From assembly GCA_023213395.1 (NCBI GenBank), contig CM041465.1:230089741-230153740 (forward strand): 64,000 nt of DNA, given 5' to 3'. Within the stretch, counting starts at the first letter, position 1; every line of letters starts with the position of its first letter. Source of the stretch: Cycas panzhihuaensis (taxonomy: Eukaryota > Cycadophyta). Shown here piece after piece: positions 55,800 through 64,000 of the stretch. A program made the position numbers and the translations under genes. The notes below the pieces were generated by a model. The model was not told the DNA's origin. It did not search any database and was given only the letters and a program-made list of their open reading frames with translations.

Positions 55800-56221
55800 T
55801 TAGGGATGGTCAACAAGAAGAGGAAGGTGACGCTCAAGGATGAGGCAAACGAGACTATCTGCCTCAGCGTTGAGGCCCAAGGAATGTGTCAGATATTGAT
55901 AGACTAGAAATTAGCCAGCAGGGATCTGGCGGCCGAAGCGAGGGCTCTCAAGTGAAGGAATCGCACCTGGTAAACCTGGGTGAGATGGGACACCACCACT
56001 TGGGAGTCACAAAGAAGAACAATAGATCCATGATGGAAATGAAGGGCATCAATGAGGGCTTCGATAATGGCCATGTACTCAGCTTCATTATTAGTGGCCT
56101 TGGGGAGAAAATTTCTGAAATGCAGAAAATCATGTCCAGAAGGGCTGCGAAGAATCCATGTAGCGGCAGAAGGTCCAGGATTACTGCGGCTTCCACCATT
56201 GGTAAAGATGAAGAGAGACAT
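55800..56221 (-). pseudogene. Element G archaeal-type RNase H (best-preserved copy)
   Basis: From ATG at 56221: MSLFIFTNGGSRSNPGPSAA, then LPKATNNEAEYMAIIEALID, HHGSIVLLCDSQVVVSHLTQ and VYQVRFLHLRALASAARSLL, open for about 105 codons before a TAG at 55904. Readable sequence continues to about 55800. The Glu of NEAEY and Asp of CDSQ are present; the first catalytic Asp is Asn (FTNGG). Relation to Tat aRNH is clear from GGSRxNPGP and NNEAEY. It has the same sense as the element and abuts the polypurine side, as in B, C and H. Confidence 0.82.
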
Positions 56222-56535
56222 AGATGATGAAAGGGAATGTCTCAATAGAGAAAATATACACTAATATAGGAGTCAAAGCAAAAAGATGCTCATATGGTAG
56301 GCAATAAATAGTCATAAAGGGTAGGAGGACCTAGCAATGAGGCTACCCAAGGACAAGAGCAAGCTATCTGACCACTAGCTAAGAGTGAGCAGAAAAAGGG
56401 CACCCTAGGATACCAAAGGTTGCTTTTAGAAAGCAAAGAATGACTCCGAACAGAGGTAGCATTCACTTTGGAGATCCCAGGAGCAAGAACAAGCTGCAAA
56501 AATGGGTCTAGGATGGCAAAATGAGCCAAACGAGT
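56222..56535. promoter_or_regulatory. Region upstream of aRNH in G, cut by element H
   Basis: Matches C 10250-10535 and H 62345-62630. It ends at GAGCCAAACGAGT, exactly where C has the TATA-like GAGTATAAACTC; H has inserted there. No gene. Confidence 0.5.
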
Positions 56536-58201
56536 TGAAACGCTCACTACGGGGCGCTGTCCCTACATCTAGCAAAAGGATATAAGAATATGCTATGCTA
56601 ACTAAGCTAGGCAGCGAGGACCTCACCTCGTAGGGCATCCGTGCACCAGAGTGCAGATTTGGGACTGCAAGGTGCCTGGTTGCTTCCAGGTAGCCATGCA
56701 AAGCAAGGCCTTCATACCCTTCGGATGGCCGAGAAGGAGAGAGAATGCTTTGCACGTTGCGTCTTCTCAAGGCACAGAGAAGGCAACGAATGGAAGGGCA
56801 ACTAACTAATGTGCAGGCAAATGCAAGAAAGGGCACAATGAGGGTAACTCGAATGTGACGCGAGCAAGCTAACTACGCTATGCTATGCTAGCTAAAGCAA
56901 GAAATAATGTAAAAATGAATGTACTTTTCCTTTTTTCTTTATAGTCTTTTACAATTTCCTAACTACACAGGCAAATGCATGAAAGGTAGCAATGTAAAAG
57001 GGGATACGCCAGAAACAAGGGGAATACTTGGATCCGGCGCCTGAATGGAGTGTAGCTCGTCTCTCTAAGTCCCGCTCCTTTATACTCCGTTCGTTGCACA
57101 TGCGATGCCGATCGGCGGTAGTTGCCAGAAGCGATAGAAGAGGGGTTTACTTACCTCCCCTTAAGCATGCAAAAGTAAATAAACGGAAAGAAACGAAAAG
57201 CTTAAAACCAAAAAAGAAATGCACACGTGGGGAACTAACCTGCAATGGGTTCGTCCCACATATCACTTCACCAATGCGCAGTCCTGCAAATGGGTGAGAA
57301 AAACACCTTCCTCTCGGAAGAGAGGCCATGAAATATACCAAAAAATATATATACTGAAATCAAATGGAACTAAGATCTATGCTAGGCATTGAAATATAAC
57401 CAAATGAAATAGCAACATGCAAGAAATACTCTCACCACCATACACCACGAAGACACTCGAAAGGGAAAGGAGTATAGCCTCAGGATGGCTAACTCACCCA
57501 TGGGAGACCTCCATGGAACTCGGGAAAGAGAAACTAATTGGCGACTAAGTAGTGAGGCAACAAACCGTAATAAGGAAAAGAATAACAGAAAAAACTGAGG
57601 CTTACGTAGGGCCTAACACCAACAGGTGAGACTTCTGGCAATGACGTTGTGACGGGTTGCCTATACTAACCTGAACACCCCAACCAAATTCCCTAAACTC
57701 CCTTAGCCTATTCCCTAAGAAAGTACTGATAGCAAAGGGAAAGAGGACAAGGGACGGAACCCTTGGGGAGAAGGATAGTAATGGGGGACGGAACCCCGCC
57801 TACCTCCCTCAAATCCTCGTATGTTACTCCTTTGCACTAGCTAACCAAGGAAGGGGTAAAAGAGATGGTTTAAGGAAAACAGAGAGGCCTCAAAGAAACA
57901 ACGGGAGGGTATTACTAATCTAGTGCAACACTATGAGGAAAACCAACTAACTAGGATCTCATTCATTAACAGACAAAAGAAATAGGAACAAAATGAATTG
58001 CAAGTAGAAATAAGGAGTACCTTGTAGGAAGAAGATCAAGCATGAACTTTGCTGCTAGGAAACAGCAGCAATAACCAATGTATAAGGACTGATCGTGAGA
58101 GGTTCTTGCAAGAGTGAAAATGAGGAAAACTCCTTGTAAACTTGGAGCCTTGGAAGTTGGCTCTTTGGGGAAGCTTTTGGGTGAAAATATCCTTTAGAAT
58201 C
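56536..58201 (-). repeat. Element H left LTR (3' LTR), first part
   Basis: Begins TGAAACGCTCACTACGGGGC and follows C's LTR closely to GGTGAAAATATCCTTTAGAATC, where the solo LTR I has inserted. Together with 60755-61567 it makes one LTR of about 2.48 kb. Confidence 0.92.
58197..58201. repeat. Target site duplication of solo LTR I (GAATC)
   Basis: GAATC at 58197-58201 and again at 60755-60759, directly flanking the solo LTR. The host LTR reads on without loss (C has AGATCCTTGAGCACC). Confidence 0.93.
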
Positions 58202-60754
58202 TATTTCCTAGCTACTAGGAATGGACTCGAGACGCATCGACGCAGGTTTGTTCAGGTATACTTTCTTACTTTTTCTTGCCCATGCTTGGTTAATGTTATT
58301 TAGAGTAGGTTGCTTGACATATGCCTGCCTACACGCATTACTTTTCTACTTGCTTATAATGCATGTGCTTACGGCACACCATCAGCCTATGACGACTCAC
58401 AGTGGGGGCATTCCTCAGTGAATGCTACACCCTGTATGGTGCACATCCACCCACGTTGTCTCCATGGTCTCCCGGGATGTTTTCGTTAGTCCTATTTGCT
58501 CTTGTTACAACGTGTTGCTTATGTTGCAGTCCTTCCTAAGCCTGATTTAATCTTTAGTTAGGACTCTTTGCATTGTTTTGGGTACCTGCCCATTACCTAG
58601 GCATTCCCCCAGCTGCTCTAGCTTATGTTTAGCCTTGGTTTTTACCCCAAAACCTGATGTTTCTGCTCCTTTTTCTCTTTTTTTGTTTCCAGTCTAATAC
58701 CGATGTAAACTTAGCAGTACCGCAACATTTATTGCGGTACCGCAGAGTTTGCCGTGGTATGACTGTTTGAAATTTTAAAAAAGAGAACCACGTGATAGTT
58801 TCCATTTTTTTGCGAAACTGCCACATGGCGTTGATTGATTCGAGTCACCCTGACATCTCCAACGTTCACCTGCTGTGAACAGGGGGATAAAAGAAATTTT
58901 GCTCCCTATTTTTCAAAATTTTTGGCCATTTTTCAAATCTGTGGGAAGAATTTCTGACTTTTCAATAAGAAAACACATAGAAAAAGACAATCTACATACA
59001 CAACAACTGGACAAAGGAGAAAAGGATTACTACCAACTAGACTTGTAGGGCCATTGCTGCCCCTTTATCTCTCCACAGCAAGCCCCATCTTTCTTTGCAG
59101 GTGCTCAAGGATTTAAGTGACATTTTCACCCAAAAGCTTCCCAAGGATCTAACTTCCAAGGCTCCAAGCTTGGAAGGAGTTTTCTTCATTCTCACTCTTG
59201 CAAGAACCATTCATGATCAGTCCTCATACGTTGGTTATCATTGCTTCCTAGCAGCAAAGTTCATGCTTGATCTTCTTCCTACAAGGTACTTCTTGTTTCT
59301 ACTTGCAATTCACTTTGTTCCTATTTCTTTTATTTATTAATGAATGGGATCCTAGTTAGCTAGTTTTTCCTCATAGTGTTGCACTAGATTAGTTATACCC
59401 TCCCATTGTTTATTTGAAGCCTCTCTATTTTCCTTAAACTATCTCTTTCACCCCTTCCTTAGTTAGCCGGTGCAAAGGAGTAACATACGAGGATTTGAGG
59501 GAGGTAGGCGGGGTTCCGCCCCCATCACGTCCTTCTCCCCAAGGGTTCCATCCCTTATCCTCTTTCCCTTTTCCATCAGCGCTTTCTTAGGGAATGGGCT
59601 AAGGAGTTTAGGGAATTTAGTTAGGGTGTTCAGATTAGCATAGGCAACCCGTCACTACGTCATTGCCAGAAGTCTCACCTATTGGTGTTGGGCCCTACGT
59701 AAGCCCCAGTTTTTTCTGTTATTCTTTTCCTTGTTACAGTTTGTTGCTTCACTACCTTGTTGCCAACTAGTTTTTCTTCCCCGAGTTCCGTGGAGGTCTC
59801 CCGTAGGTGAGTTAGCCATCTATAGGCTATACTCCTTTCCCTTTCAAGTATCTTCGTGGTGCATGGTGGTGAGAGCATTTCTTGTATGTTGCTATTTCAT
59901 TTGGTTATATTTCGATGCTTAGCATAGATCTTAGTTCCATTTGATTTCAGTATATATATATATTGGTATATCTTGTGGCCTCTCTTCTAAGAGGAAGGTG
60001 TTCTTCTCACCCATTTGCAGGACCACGTATTGGTGGAGTGATACGTGGGACGAGCCCATTGCAGGTTAGTTCCCTGTGTAGCGCATTTCTTTCTTTGGTT
60101 TCAAGCTTTTTGTTTCTTTCCGTTTTATTTGCTTTTGCATGCTTAAGGGGAGGTAAGTAAACCCCTCTTCTATCGCTTAAGAACTCACCGATCAAAGACA
60201 TGCACATCGAACGAAGAAGAAAGGAGCAGGACTTAGAGAGACGAGTTGCACTCCATTCAGGCACTGGATCCAGGTATTCCCCTTGTTTCCCGTATATCCC
60301 CTTTTACATTGTTACCTTTCATGCATTTGCCTGAGTAGTTAGGAAATTGTAAAAGAATATAAAGGAAAAAGGGAAGTGCATTCATTTCTATATTATTTCT
60401 TGCTTTAGCATAGCGTAGTTAGCTTGCTCGCATTGTATTCGAGTTGCCCCCATTACGCCATTTTCTGCATTTACCTGCACATTAGTTAGTTGTACTTTAT
60501 TTGTTGCCTTCTCATTGCCTTGAGAAGACGCAACGCGCAAGGCATTCTCTCTCCTTCCCGGCCATCCGAAGGGTAGGGAGGCCTTGCTTTGCATGGCTAC
60601 CTGGAAGCAACCAGGCACCTTGCAGTCCTGAATCCATGCTCTGGCGCACAGACGCCCTGCGAGGTGAGGTCCTCACTGCCTAGCTTAGTTAGCATAGCAT
60701 ATTCTTATATCCTTTTTCTAGACATAGGGATACCGCCCCGTAGCGAGCGTTTCA
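58202..60754 (+). mobile_element. Solo LTR I (Tat-like), inverted inside H's LTR
   Basis: 2553 bp from TATTTCCTAGCTACTAGGAATGG to GCGAGCGTTTCA, the reverse complement of the C and H LTRs, with a perfect GAATC duplication. No internal sequence is present. It carries a TATA-like box (AATATAAAGG, about 60356-60365) and the GGTACC motif near 58705-58765. ORFs within (for example 59095-59340) recur in all family LTRs and are not supported as genes. The first base pair TA replaces TG. Confidence 0.93.
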
Positions 60755-61567
60755 GAATCTTGAGCACCTACAAAGAGAGATGGAGCTTGCTGTGGAGAGT
60801 AGTAAGGGGCAGCAATGGCCATGCAAGTCCAGCTAGTAGCAATCCTTTCCTCCTTTGTCCAGTTGTTGTGCATGTGGATTGTCTTTCTCTATGTGTTTTC
60901 TTATTGAAAAGTCAGAAATTTTTCTAAGAGATTTGAAAAAATGGCCAAAAGATCTGAAAAATGGGGAGTAAAATCTCCTTTATCCCCCTATTCATAGTAG
61001 GTGAACGTTAGGGATATCAGGGCGACTCGAATCAATCGACGCCACGCGACAGTTCCGCAAAGAAAACGGAAACTATCGCGTGGTTCTTTTTTTTTTTTTT
61101 TTTCAAATAGTTGTACCACAGTAAATTATGTGGTACCGTAGCAAAGATCAAGCAGATCGCTAAGGTGACAAAGCAGATAGGGTCGGAAACAAAAAAGAGA
61201 AAAAGGAGCAGAAACATCAGGTTTTGGGGTAAAAACCAAGGCTAAACATAAGCTAGAGCAGCTGGGGGAATGCCCAGGTAATGGGCAGGTACCCAAAATA
61301 ATGCAAAGAGTCCTAACCAAGGATTAAATCAAGCTCAGGAAGGACTGCAACGTAAACAACATGTTGTAACGGGAGTTGTCATAGGTTGATAGTGTGCCGT
61401 AAGCACATGCATTATGAGCAAGTAGAAAAGCAATGCATGCAGGCAAGCATATGTCAAGCAACCTACTCTAAATAACCTCAATCAAGCATGGGCAAGAAAA
61501 GGTAAGAAAGTATACCTGAACAAACCTATGTCGATGTGTCTCGAGTCCATTCCCGAGGTGGGAAACA
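60755..61567 (-). repeat. Element H left LTR, second part
   Basis: Resumes H's LTR at GAATCTTGAGCACCTACAAAG and ends CGAGGTGGGAAACA at 61567. It contains a long T run at 61087-61103 and the motif TGGTACCGTAGC at about 61131. The minus-strand ORF with a lysine run (61032-61217) comes from the T run. Confidence 0.9.
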
Positions 61568-61645
61568 TCGCCTCGCAAGAAAGCCTCACTACTCGAAAGC
61601 ATAACATGATGGCGAATGCTGACAATCAAAGATTTGAGTAGCACA

Positions 61646-61647
<2 letters not shown>

Positions 61648-61679
<32 letters not shown>
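61648..61679. repeat. (TA)n microsatellite in H, about 16 units
   Basis: Same place relative to LTR and aRNH as the longer run in C (9464-9557). The 240 bp after it hold no gene. Confidence 0.93.
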
Positions 61680-61681
<2 letters not shown>

Positions 61682-61919
61682 CAATAAGAGCAGCACGTGG
61701 ACCAAGGGTGTAGGCAAGTGTCGTGGCAGAACGCGTGGATAAGGGAGACGGAGACGAGGACAACGTAGGGGCTGCCTACGCGTCATCTAAACATCGACCT
61801 GTAAATGAAATAAGCAAGTAAAAGGGGATGCCCCCGTCACCGAAGTGTAATGTAAAGTAGGAGGGCATCCAGCAAATAGAGCAAGCACATCTAACTAATA
61901 GCAACCAGAGACTTGGGCA

Positions 61920-62342
61920 CGGGCCGCTGTAAGCCTCGAGGCGGTTGTTCAGAAGAGGGAGGCGACGCTCAAGGATGAGCGAGGCACATCGGCCTCCAAA
62001 GATTAAGGTGCCTAGGGATATGCTAAATATCCACTGACAATAAACAAGCTAGAAGAGACCTGGCAGCAGACGCGAGGGTTCTCAGGTGAGGGCATCGCAC
62101 TTGGTCGACCTGGGTGAGATGGGACACCACGACCTGAGAATCGAAAAACAACACGATAGACCCGTGATGGAAATGGAGAGCATCGGTAAGGGCTTCAATA
62201 ACGGCCGTGTACTCGGCTTCGTTATTGGTTGCCTTGGGAAGAAAGACCCTGTAACACAAGAAATCGTGTCCGAAGGGGCTGCGAAGAATCCACGCAGTCG
62301 CGGAAGCTCAGGGGTTACCGCGATAAAAACAATAAGGGACAT
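61920..62342 (-). pseudogene. Element H archaeal-type RNase H (frameshifted)
   Basis: Starts MSLIVF at 62342, then about 13 bases corresponding to the first catalytic block (ADGGS in C) are missing, which shifts the frame. The proper frame is readable again at 62259-62023: LPKATNNEAEYTAVIEALTD, HHGSIVLFFDSQVVVSHLTQ. The Glu and second Asp blocks survive but the first catalytic Asp is deleted. Same place and sense as in B, C and G. Confidence 0.8.
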
Positions 62343-62860
62343 GCCTGAATACTAAGCTCTGGTAGCAAACAAATAGCAATGAAAGTAAAAGAAAGACTCG
62401 AATAGCAGGGAAAAAGGTGGTCAAGAAGGGTAGGAGGACCTAGCAATGAGGTTACCTGAAAATGAGAGCGAGCAATCCCACCAACCGAGAGTAGCAGAGA
62501 AAAATGCCTGAGCTGAAGGTTGCTTTGGGAAGCAAAACATGCCCTCAGACAGGGGAGCATTTCCTTTGGGAACCCCAGGGGCAAAAAAGGGCTGCGGAAA
62601 CGAGTCCAGGGCAGCGAAATGAGCCAAACAAGTATAAACTCTGGCATGCACGGGAGTAGCGTGCAAAACGATGCAGAAGGGCCCTGGCAAAAGTGCGATA
62701 ATGAGGCGCCATAAATGCCCTTGCAAGGGAGGGCAAAAAGGACATCAATAGAGCACAATGGGCAACAGGGCCAGAAGGCAAAGGCTACCAGGGAAATGGG
62801 ACGGTCCTAACGACTATCGCGAGGTCAGAAACAGAAGAAATGCCCGTCGGGGCCCCCGCC

Positions 62861-62868
62861 TATATAAA
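62861..62868 (+). promoter_or_regulatory. TATA box of the former PMD gene (H)
   Basis: TATATAAA in CCGCCTATATAAAGAAAAC, followed by GGATTCATTTTCACTGGCTC as in C. The region 62343-62860 matches the divergent promoter region of C, including AGTATAAACT at 62631-62640. Confidence 0.65.
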
Positions 62869-63027
62869 GAAAACGAATAAAAATCGGATTCATTTTCACT
62901 GGCTCTTGTACAAAACTAGAGCCATTCCCTTATGACGCAGAGCGCTACCTGACTTCAGAGGCATGCAGGAGATGATCTGACCGTTGGATCTAAGCATAGC
63001 GACAGCCGTTACAACTAGCGAGATGAG

Positions 63028-63051
63028 ATAGCGACGGTTAGGCCAAACCCA
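63028..63051 (+). pseudogene. PMD exon 1 remnant in H
   Basis: Matches C's 24-nt first exon (reads ATVRPNP after an ATA in place of the ATG) and keeps the GTGAGT donor at 63052-63057. The intron is cut at about 63141 by the deletion, so no PMD body follows. Confidence 0.7.
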
Positions 63052-63136
63052 GTGAGTGGATCTCGCAAAACCTTCCCCATTTCAAAGTTCAAAGTTTGAT
63101 GCTTTTTAGTTAATTTTTATGCATTTTTTATGCCCC

Positions 63137-64000
63137 TTATGGGTAAATAAATAGCCCTCTCGGTTCCCGAATCATCCTCTTGTGCGAGCATTGCGCCTGA
63201 GGATCTGCCGATTCCGAGGTGTATAGAATGAAGGGCCTATCAAAGCGAGGAGGCACCAATGTAGGGGTGGAAACGAGAGCTTCCTTGAGTCCTACGAAGG
63301 CCTTTTGGGTCTTGTCCGACCAAACAAAAGGGGCTCCTTTCTTCAATAGGTTCGTAAGAGGCTTGGCGTTTATGGCGAAATTTACCAAGAAATGCCTCAA
63401 CAAACCAAGCCTACCCAGAAATGACTTAATTTGTCGTTGGGTCCTAGGCAGCGGCATGTCAAGGATTACCTTGACTTTTTCCAGATCAATTTGGATTCCT
63501 TGTTGGGACACGAGGAAACCCAAGAGTTTGCCTAAAGTGATGGCAAACACGCATTTTAGTGGGTTTAGACTAACGTGATACTTGCGGCATCTTGTGAAGA
63601 TGGCACGCAAGTTGGAGGGATGATGGGCTCTGGTATGCGAAAGGCCCATCATATCGTCCATGAAAACCTCTAACGTATTGTTGATGAGGCCGTGAAAGAT
63701 AAAATGCATGGCTCTTTGATAAGTAGCCCCTGCATTCTTAAGACCAAAGGGCATTGCCTTATAGGCGAAGGTACCCCACAGCGTAGTAAAGGCCATCTTA
63801 TGGCGGTCTTCAAGAGAAATCTGAATTTGGTTATAGCCGGAGAAGCCGTCTATTAAGGACATTACTTCGAATCTAGCTGTACAATCAATTATTTGATCAA
63901 TGAAGGGAAGAGGAAAGTTGTCCTTAGGACAAGCATTGTTTATATCATGAAAATCGACACAAATACGAATGGTCTCGTTCTTCTTAGCAACGAGAACAAT
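63137..64000 (-). pseudogene. Element H RNase H and reverse transcriptase (partial, at window edge)
   Basis: 63862-63137 is open for 241 codons. From the RT side it reads SLIDGFSGYNQIQISLEDRH, MPFGLKNAGATYQRAMHFIF, NNTLEVFMDDMMGLSHTRAH (active site intact), HVSLNPLKCVFAITLGKLLG, FLVSQQGIQIDLEKVKVILD. RNase H then begins: KSFLGRLGLLRHFLVNFAIN, KKGAPFVWSDKTQKAFVGLK and PFILYTSES. RNase H is truncated at the internal deletion (about 63145). Upstream RT continues past 64000. This is the best-preserved Tat RT in the window. Confidence 0.88.

Larger units (their letters stand above)
52574..56535 (-). mobile_element. Element G: Tat-like retrotransposon, 3' part
   Basis: Shows a 3' LTR (about 52574-55356), polypurine tract, TA repeat and aRNH on the minus strand. 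At 56535 element H interrupts it in the region upstream of aRNH. The rest lies beyond the window. It is diverged from C, H and I but has the same layout. Confidence 0.75.
56536..64000 (-). mobile_element. Element H: Tat-like retrotransposon lacking PMD gene and integrase; runs off the window
   Basis: The 3' LTR (56536-58201 and 60755-61567, split by solo LTR I) is followed by a TA repeat, aRNH, the PMD promoter and exon 1, then directly by RNase H and RT on the minus strand. Compared with C, the stretch between C 11046 and about 15708 is missing, so the PMD body and integrase are gone. The join lies at about 63141-63148. The left flank CGAGT (56531-56535) should be its target duplication; the right one is outside the window. 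Confidence 0.88.

Noticed and set aside
59095-59340. ORF in the solo LTR also found at 8244-8501 and 22282-22602
   Set aside because: It recurs because the LTRs are related. No domain is recognised and it lies in non-coding LTR sequence.
1-64000. Endogenous pararetrovirus (caulimovirid) sequences
   Set aside because: All RT regions lie in elements with LTRs and integrase; no movement-protein or coat-protein domain was seen.

Overview
This window looks like plant nuclear heterochromatin made almost entirely of long terminal repeat (LTR) retrotransposons inserted into one another. No host gene, rRNA, tRNA or CRISPR array was recognised. A plant origin is indicated by Tat-like Ty3/gypsy polyproteins carrying a second, archaeal-type RNase H (aRNH), a plant mobile domain (PMD) gene, tRNA-iMet-type primer sites, and plant-style introns and poly(A) signals. 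The species cannot be told from the sequence.

I name the elements A to I. A (+, Tat-like, oldest, heavily decayed) survives as 1-895, 35595-37516 and 47212-49396. B (+, Tat-like, 896-35594) sits inside A's gag. C (-, Tat-like, 6820-23390) sits inside B's gag-protease linker with a perfect 5-bp target duplication (GGTGC). D (-, Ty1/copia, 37517-47211, duplication AGAGG) sits in A just before the protease. E (-, Ty3/gypsy chromovirus-like, 39768-46200) sits in D's gag. F (-, LTR at 49397-50536 plus unassigned AT-rich DNA) interrupts A's reverse transcriptase. G (-, Tat-like, from about 52574) shows its 3' LTR and aRNH. H (-, Tat-like internal-deletion derivative, from 56536 to beyond the window) sits in G. 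I (solo LTR, +, 58202-60754, duplication GAATC) sits in H's LTR.

The Tat-like elements share the order LTR, primer site, gag with a CHHC zinc knuckle, protease, reverse transcriptase, RNase H, integrase, an ANTISENSE PMD gene, a separate aRNH ORF in sense, polypurine tract, LTR. Gag would form particles, Pol would copy the RNA and integrase would insert the cDNA. The role of the PMD protein in the element is unknown.

The most interesting system is the antisense PMD cassette, clearest in C (10764-13730). It has its own TATA box, a 24-nt first exon with a GTGAGT donor, a 493-bp intron ending in GCAG, a PMD exon, a short second intron, a coiled-coil exon and an AATAAA/TGTAA poly(A) region. TATA box and first exon recur at matching places in B (minus strand) and H. 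The cassette is divergent from the aRNH ORF, with about 0.7 kb between the two start codons. All protein-coding copies except parts of E are broken, mostly by TAG codons of the kind left by C-to-T decay of methylated DNA.
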